From Massospora cicadina (Eukaryota; Entomophthoromycota; Entomophthoromycetes; Entomophthorales; Entomophthoraceae), in the NCBI GenBank assembly GCA_022478985.1, contig JAKSZP010009610.1, positions 1 through 64,000 of the forward strand: a stretch of DNA of 64,000 nt, given 5' to 3'. Positions 59,160-64,000 of the stretch are shown one piece after another. The notes beneath the pieces are model-generated. The model searched no databases. It worked only from the letters and a program-made list of their open reading frames with translations, and was not told the origin of the DNA. The position numbers were made by a program, and so were the translations under genes. The stretch's first letter is position 1. Each line of letters begins with the position of its first letter.

Positions 59160-61240
59160 CAGCCCAATTATCTTGCATCTGCAAGCATAAAAGCTATGCT
59201 GGAAACCCTATATCAGGTTTTTAGTATTTGTACTACAAAAATTGATCCCTCCTTTGTCCTGTTCTACTACCTTAAAGAAGGCGTTTAAGATGAGTATATA
59301 TAGGGAGTACTGCGATGCAACCATGGCATCCCTTGTCAAACGTCTCACAGACAGTCAAGCAACTAACAAATTCCTGGTTAACAATGTTCAACCCATAATT
59401 AAGCATACCTAACAAATCATTGCTAGACAAAATCTGGAAATCATGGAAATCTACCGTGTTTAAGGGGAGGAACAATCTTCCCAAAATGATCTACTGTACA
59501 AACTGAATTCCAGTTTTGCTGAAGTCTAGAAGGCAATTGTAGATATTACGGGACTTGTCAATGAAGCTCATGGGCGATTAAACACCCCTGAGGAGCTTCT
59601 ATACGAAAGAGTCCCAAAGATAGCCACAGAAGTTCTTGCTCACCATGAACTATCACAAAAATGTGTAAAAACATGAATAAGCGCTGTCAAAAAATTGGAA
59701 ATCCATTCTGATTACCTATTGTCTCAATCAGAATGACTTACCATACATGTCACTTTGGGCCAAAGAAATTACCTCGAGTTAAATGTAAATGTTGATGACT
59801 TTTTAAATTATGTTCAGGCCGAGCTGAATACTTAAACAAAAACTTCAAAGACCTTGCAGCAAAACTAGCCGTTCTGAATAGGGATGAAGAGGATGCCCAG
59901 ATTAAGGAGGGATTTTCTAAACTTTGGATTGTGGTGTCGAGATTGCAAGCCAGAAATACTGAAATTACTCAGGAGAATTGGGAACTCAGAATGAAATTAT
60001 TAACTGCAAATTCCCTAGGAGACAGTATGGCCAAAGATATTAAAAGCATAATGACCAATAAAGCTTTATCCTAAGGAGTATATTAAACCTTAAAAAAGAA
60101 TTTAAATCCCTCAAAAAGCAAGGCTGCTAGTGCTCACCCAGCTTCAGCAAAAAAGAAATAGGAAAAATATCTGCTTATTCAGCCAAAAAACAGCCTGGAA
60201 AATTAACTAAGGGCTAAATTTAAACGTCAGAATCTAGTAGTTCAGAGAAATATCATAAAATCAAATCATTTGAAATTGACACAGATACAGAAACTGATAT
60301 TTAGAACATCCATTAAATTGCCTTTACTCCTGGCATTAATTCTAATTCCAGATACTTCCCAACGGGAAAGATGGCCAATTATGAGTGATGATAAACCAAG
60401 ATGTATAAGAAGAAGTACACTCTCTATTCCTGAAACAATGCGAGATAGCTTCAAACCATTCAATTTTACCAAAGTTTGATAAGGATGGTAACGTTCACAC
60501 TTTCCTCAAGCTGTTTGAAAAAGCAATGAGGGGAGCATCAGACCATGGAAAAGGGTCAGCACTGATTAACTCACTCGACGCCCATAGCTGTAACCTCATT
60601 ATGCCCTATTTGGGTGACAATTGGTCCTATATGGATGCCAAAATTGCAGTGACAAAACAGTTTGGAGGGCCTGAGAAAATTGAAACCCGAAAAAGAGAGC
60701 TTCTTTATTAATTTCAAGCAGAATGAGACTATAAGGACTTTGCGTATAGATTTATCCATGAGGCACAAGTTCTGCATGGGTGCAATGCAATAAATAAGTT
60801 TGACACCTAGATTGCAATGGAGCATGCAATTATGCCCTTCCATGAACTGCACAATGTCATGATAACTGCATTTAATGGAAGCTTGGAATTCCAAGAACTT
60901 ACCAATTACTTTAAAAGCTTTTCCCGTATTTTTATACACTTAATTGGGCCAAAGATCAGCAAAAATCCTGAATTTTTGGGCCCAAGAAGCAAAACTATGT
61001 CAGATAATAAAAATAATTCTGAATTATGAGCCAAAAATTTGAGCAAAAGCAGAAAAAAGGTCCAATTACAAGCCACTACTGTAATCAAAAGTGGCATATT
61101 GCTAGAGAATGCTACAAATGGTCCAACAAAAGGCCTGGGGTCAGCTTTGCTCTAGAAATCAACAGCGACAGTGAGGTGGGAAAAGAGCAGGTGGAGTAGA
61201 GGCGGAATGCTCTAACTCCACTGATGTTCAAACCATTCCA
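59160..61240 (+). pseudogene. gag of gypsy D with altered zinc knuckle
   Basis: A long, mostly alpha-helical coding region in broken frames. The capsid-like part is clearest at 60480-60910: VHTFLKLFEKAM, GSALINSLDAH, WSYMDAKIAVTKQFG, then DYKDFAYRFIHEA. The knuckle at 61071-61112 reads S-x2-C-x4-H-x4-C (SHYCNQKWHIAREC), so the first Cys is Ser. A leader-like region precedes it (58970-59160). Gag packages the element RNA. Stops at several points, such as after RELLY near 60710, show loss of function. Confidence 0.75.
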
Positions 61241-61579
61241 CTGGACCTGGTGAGCTCTTTAGGGCCGAAGATGTTACTAAAGATAACCTCCACCATATCA
61301 TGGCTAAAGATTTCATGATGGTCACTACTTGAGCCACAGAAAAAGCAACTAAACCCTTGAAAATTACCAAAGAAGCGTGAGCTGAAGTATCAAAACCCTA
61401 CGCTTAAAATATTATTGACCAGAGTTTAGACCTCCAACCCAGATGTTTAATCGACCTGCCTAAACTTAACAACGTTCAAGTAGCCATTCCCATGAAGACC
61501 TTAGCAAAAAACTTCCCAATATTTTCCCAAGCCTGAAATCACACCTGGAATTGGGCAGCAATCACAGCATTCATACTTT

Positions 61580-62111
61580 AAATACCTCTGAAAACTACTC
61601 TGAATGTACTTATGTGAACATAGCAGTATACAAGGTGCGAGTTCAGGCCATCATCAATAGTGGTGCTCCTATCAATATAGTCGACACAAAGTTGGTTAAA
61701 AACTGAAAATTGCGCTCAAATTTTCCCACTGTCAGGAATATGGAACAGCTGGAGCGCATACAACCAAATCTCTGGGTGCATACAGTACCCTACCACTTAG
61801 ATTTGGATCCAATTATAGTAACAGAACCTGCCATAGGGTTGCCAAATACAAACTATGATATCCTAATTGGGACTAATTTCCTAGGAAGATACAGAGTTTT
61901 TATTATTCATAAAGATGATACTCACACCATTCTTGGCCAGGCTATTCCACTTTACTATAACCGTGATAAGGCAGATGAGAAAAAGAAACCCAGCCTATTC
62001 ATAAATCTGGCCTACAAAGATGGAGTTGTCTTGATTGAATATTACAAAGCATGGGCAGATATAAAACCACTACCCACACAGATTGTTAATTCAAATGGCA
62101 TTCCACTTTGA
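61580..62111 (+). pseudogene. Protease of gypsy D
   Basis: YKVRVQAIINSGAPINIVDTKLV at about 61630-61700 is the retropepsin active-site strand (given in part: VQAIINSGAPINIVD). The catalytic Asp is replaced by Asn (codon 61656-61658). After one stop the frame 61710-62111 continues with VPYHLDLDPIIVTEPAIGL and YDILIGTNFLGRYRVFI, the C-terminal half (usual I-L-G-x-x-F/W-L). The protease would process Gag-Pol; it should be inactive here. Confidence 0.75.
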
Positions 62112-62351
62112 TCAAATCAGACCATCACTATACCATCCAGAGAACAAGTAATCATCCTGACGGGACTAACAATTAATATCTCAGAAGGACTTTATGGTGA
62201 AATATATCAACCATGGTCTAAACCTCAACTCGAACCAAACATTTCCCCTGGTATTATCATTCTGAGCCATGGAGAATTACATATCTTATGTGCAAACCTG
62301 CAAAATTGGCCCAATTCCATCAAGTGACATCAAACAATCGCTTTTCTGCAT

Positions 62352-63420
62352 TTGTTACCTACCACGGAAATTCACTCATTCCATGAGTTCAGAACTTTTG
62401 TCAAATTAGGGCTCCCCAATAAGGACCTACTCAACATAAATAATGTTGTCCCTATGGCTGATTTAAGCAACCTGACCAACTCTGAGAAAGGCCAAGCTCA
62501 GGAGTCATACTCTAAATATCAGGAAATATTCGCACAAGACAATTTTGACTTGGGATTTGCTAATGGTGTCACCCACAAAATCTTTAGTGGAAATCATAAA
62601 CATATTTGATTATGCCCAATTAGACGCTTGAATTCATTAGAAGAAGCAGTATCCAAGCAGCTTAAGGAACTCCTCGATTGTGGCATGTTGTTTCTTAAAA
62701 AAGTCCATAGGCAGCACCAATTTCAATAGTGAAGAAAAAGGATGGAAGCAACCAAGTAGTCAATAATTATTGGAAGTTAAACAATATCACCAGGAAGGAC
62801 TTGTACCCGCTGCCACAAATTGACAATGCCTTGGGTAGGTAGGGGGTGCGAAGTTCTTCTTGGCAATGGACCTTATCAGCGGATATTGGCAAATAGATCT
62901 TCCCAAAGAGGAGCGCGAGAAATGTGCAATTATAGTTTAAGAGGGCCTTTTCCAGATGACGAAAATGCCTCAAGGGCTCTGCAATGCCCCAGCTACATTC
63001 CAACGGGCAATGGACACAATTCTGGTAGATTTAAAATTGTCATGTGTACTAGTTTACTTTGATGATATCAAAATTTTCAGCCGCACTTTTGACGACCACC
63101 TGGAACACTTAGAGGAGGTTTTCAGAAGGCTAGCTGCTGCAAACTTAAAAATTAAGCTCATAAAATGTCAGGTTATCAAAGACCAACTGGAATACCATGG
63201 ATTTGTGATAGATAAAGTGGGTCTTTGGCCTCAACCCTCTAAGCTGGATGCCATCTCTAAAATGAAATGGCCTGAATCCAAGAGCGATATTCAAGTATTC
63301 CTAGGTATAATTGGGTAATATCGCCAATTTATCACCGACTTTACAAGACTTGGAGAGCCACTTTTCTATCTGCTTAAAAATAAGGTCCCATTTAACTGGA
63401 CTCCACCTTGCCAGGATGCG
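62352..63420 (+). pseudogene. Reverse transcriptase of gypsy D
   Basis: The pre-RT block (62352-62609, with LNINNVVPMADLSNLTNSEK) leads to the finger region: VKKKDGSNQVVNNYWKLNNI and LYPLPQIDNAL near 62730-62830. Then FLAMDLISGYWQIDLP (first Asp) in another frame, and MTKMPQGLCNAPATFQRAM, the active site VYFDDIKIFS (YFDD at 63055-63066), LEYHGFVIDKVGLWPQPSK and DIQVFLGIIG with a stop in the GYYR motif (about 63316). YFDD in place of YLDD is unusual. At least two frameshifts. Confidence 0.87.
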
Positions 63421-63842
63421 TTTGACCAACTCCAATTGGCTTATAAAGTGCACCTGCTCTTCAATACCAGAACTTTGATTGTGAATTTATTGTCCAAACT
63501 GATGCATCCTGAACAGCAGTGGGGGCCATGTTATCTCAAGTTGGAGAAGATGGTGAAGAACATTCAGTTGCCTTCACTAGTCAGACTAGATGTTCATGAA
63601 AGGAATTAACAGTAATGGAGCGAGAATACTTAGCCATCATATATGCTTGCAAGCAATTTTGGGCCTACCTTCAAGTCACTCATCTCAAAGTTGTTACCAA
63701 TCATACCTCCCTGAGATGGTTAAACAACTTAAGAGAACCTGAAGGCCAATTAGCCCACTGGGCGTTGAAGCTACAAGCATATGACTACACCATTGAGCAT
63801 TTAGCTGGGGCAAAACACCAAGACATTGATTGCCAACCCTGA
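63421..63842 (+). pseudogene. RNase H of gypsy D
   Basis: The segment near 63480-63600 reads FIVQTDAS (first catalytic Asp), TAVGAMLSQVGEDGEEHSVA, and after a stop KELTVMEREYLAIIYACKQFWAYL (catalytic Glu). The frame 63615-63842 continues with LKVVTNHTSLRWLNNL and YDYTIEHLAGAKHQDIDC. The domain is complete in outline and broken only by stops. The second catalytic Asp region reads TNHTS instead of TDHTS. Confidence 0.85.
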
Positions 63843-64000
63843 CTACCCACCATCTAACACTTATACAGGACACTTATGAGTTGTTTATGGAAATGATCAG
63901 CAAAGAGTATCAAGATGAGCACGAATCCATTCATAAAATATTATCAGATCTACAAAAAAATACAACCATTGAAAACAGGATGCTTTACAAGATTGTTGAG

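Larger units (their letters stand above)
57843..64000 (+). mobile_element. Gypsy element D, 5' LTR through RNase H, runs off window
   Basis: Plus strand: LTR (57843-58950), primer site, gag with zinc knuckle, protease, RT and RNase H; integrase and 3' LTR would follow beyond 64000. It is inserted in gypsy C, whose RT text stops at 57842. It is the most complete member of the family that also supplied the solo LTR at 50.75 kb and is related to B. Confidence 0.87.

Noticed and set aside
1..64000. RIP-like C-to-T decay as the cause of the stops
   Set aside because: Several stops come from other changes (for example GAA to TAA after the FADD of LINE A copy 3); dinucleotide ratios would need computing.

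Overview
This 64 kb window is eukaryotic and made almost entirely of decayed retrotransposons. I found no intact host gene, rRNA, functional tRNA, CRISPR array or bacterial-type operon. The content is Ty3/gypsy LTR elements (including a chromodomain-bearing Tf1/sushi-type element), two families of APE-type LINEs and tRNA-derived SINEs. This suggests a fungus with a large, repeat-rich, AT-rich genome. A rust-like or other repeat-expanded fungus is my guess; the sequence does not prove it.

Layout. 1-3.3 kb: start of a minus-strand gypsy element (F: LTR, primer site, gag, protease). 3.3-5.3 kb: AT-rich DNA with a hairpin cluster. 5.28-8.55 kb: 5'-truncated LINE A copy 1 (minus). 8.65-9.7 kb: LTR, primer site and gag fragment of element H. 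9.6-13.1 kb: no recognisable gene. 13.1-19.1 kb: chromovirus E with both LTRs and protease, RT, RNase H, integrase and chromodomain remains. 19.45-19.75 kb: a SINE with a perfect 13-bp target duplication and the LINE A 3' tail. 20.0-24.4 kb: element G, with two LTRs but no recognisable pol. 25.0-30.25 kb: near full-length LINE A copy 2 (minus). 30.37-38.21 kb: LINE B (minus), bounded by a perfect 17-bp duplication inside a tRNA-like sequence. 38.4-39.0 kb: second LTR of family H. 39.96-64 kb: a nested stack. Minus gypsy A is split by LINE A copy 3 (42.9-48.1 kb) and, in its gag, by plus gypsy B (50.15-54.68 kb). B carries a solo LTR inside its own 5' LTR. Minus gypsy C follows 17 bp later and is split by plus gypsy D, which runs off the window.

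How the parts relate. LINE A (endonuclease, FADD reverse transcriptase, C-terminal zinc motif) is the likely source of machinery for the SINE, because both end in the same roughly 42-base tail. Five LTR elements share a TGGTGCTCA primer site 2 nt after the LTR. Chromovirus E lacks it and instead shows an exact 11-nt complementarity between its primer position and its own LTR, as expected for Tf1-like self-priming. The most unusual protein is the LINE B ORF1: a long tryptophan-rich helical-type repeat array lies ahead of an RRM-like segment and a CCHC knuckle. Every coding region carries stops or frameshifts, so nothing here looks autonomously active.
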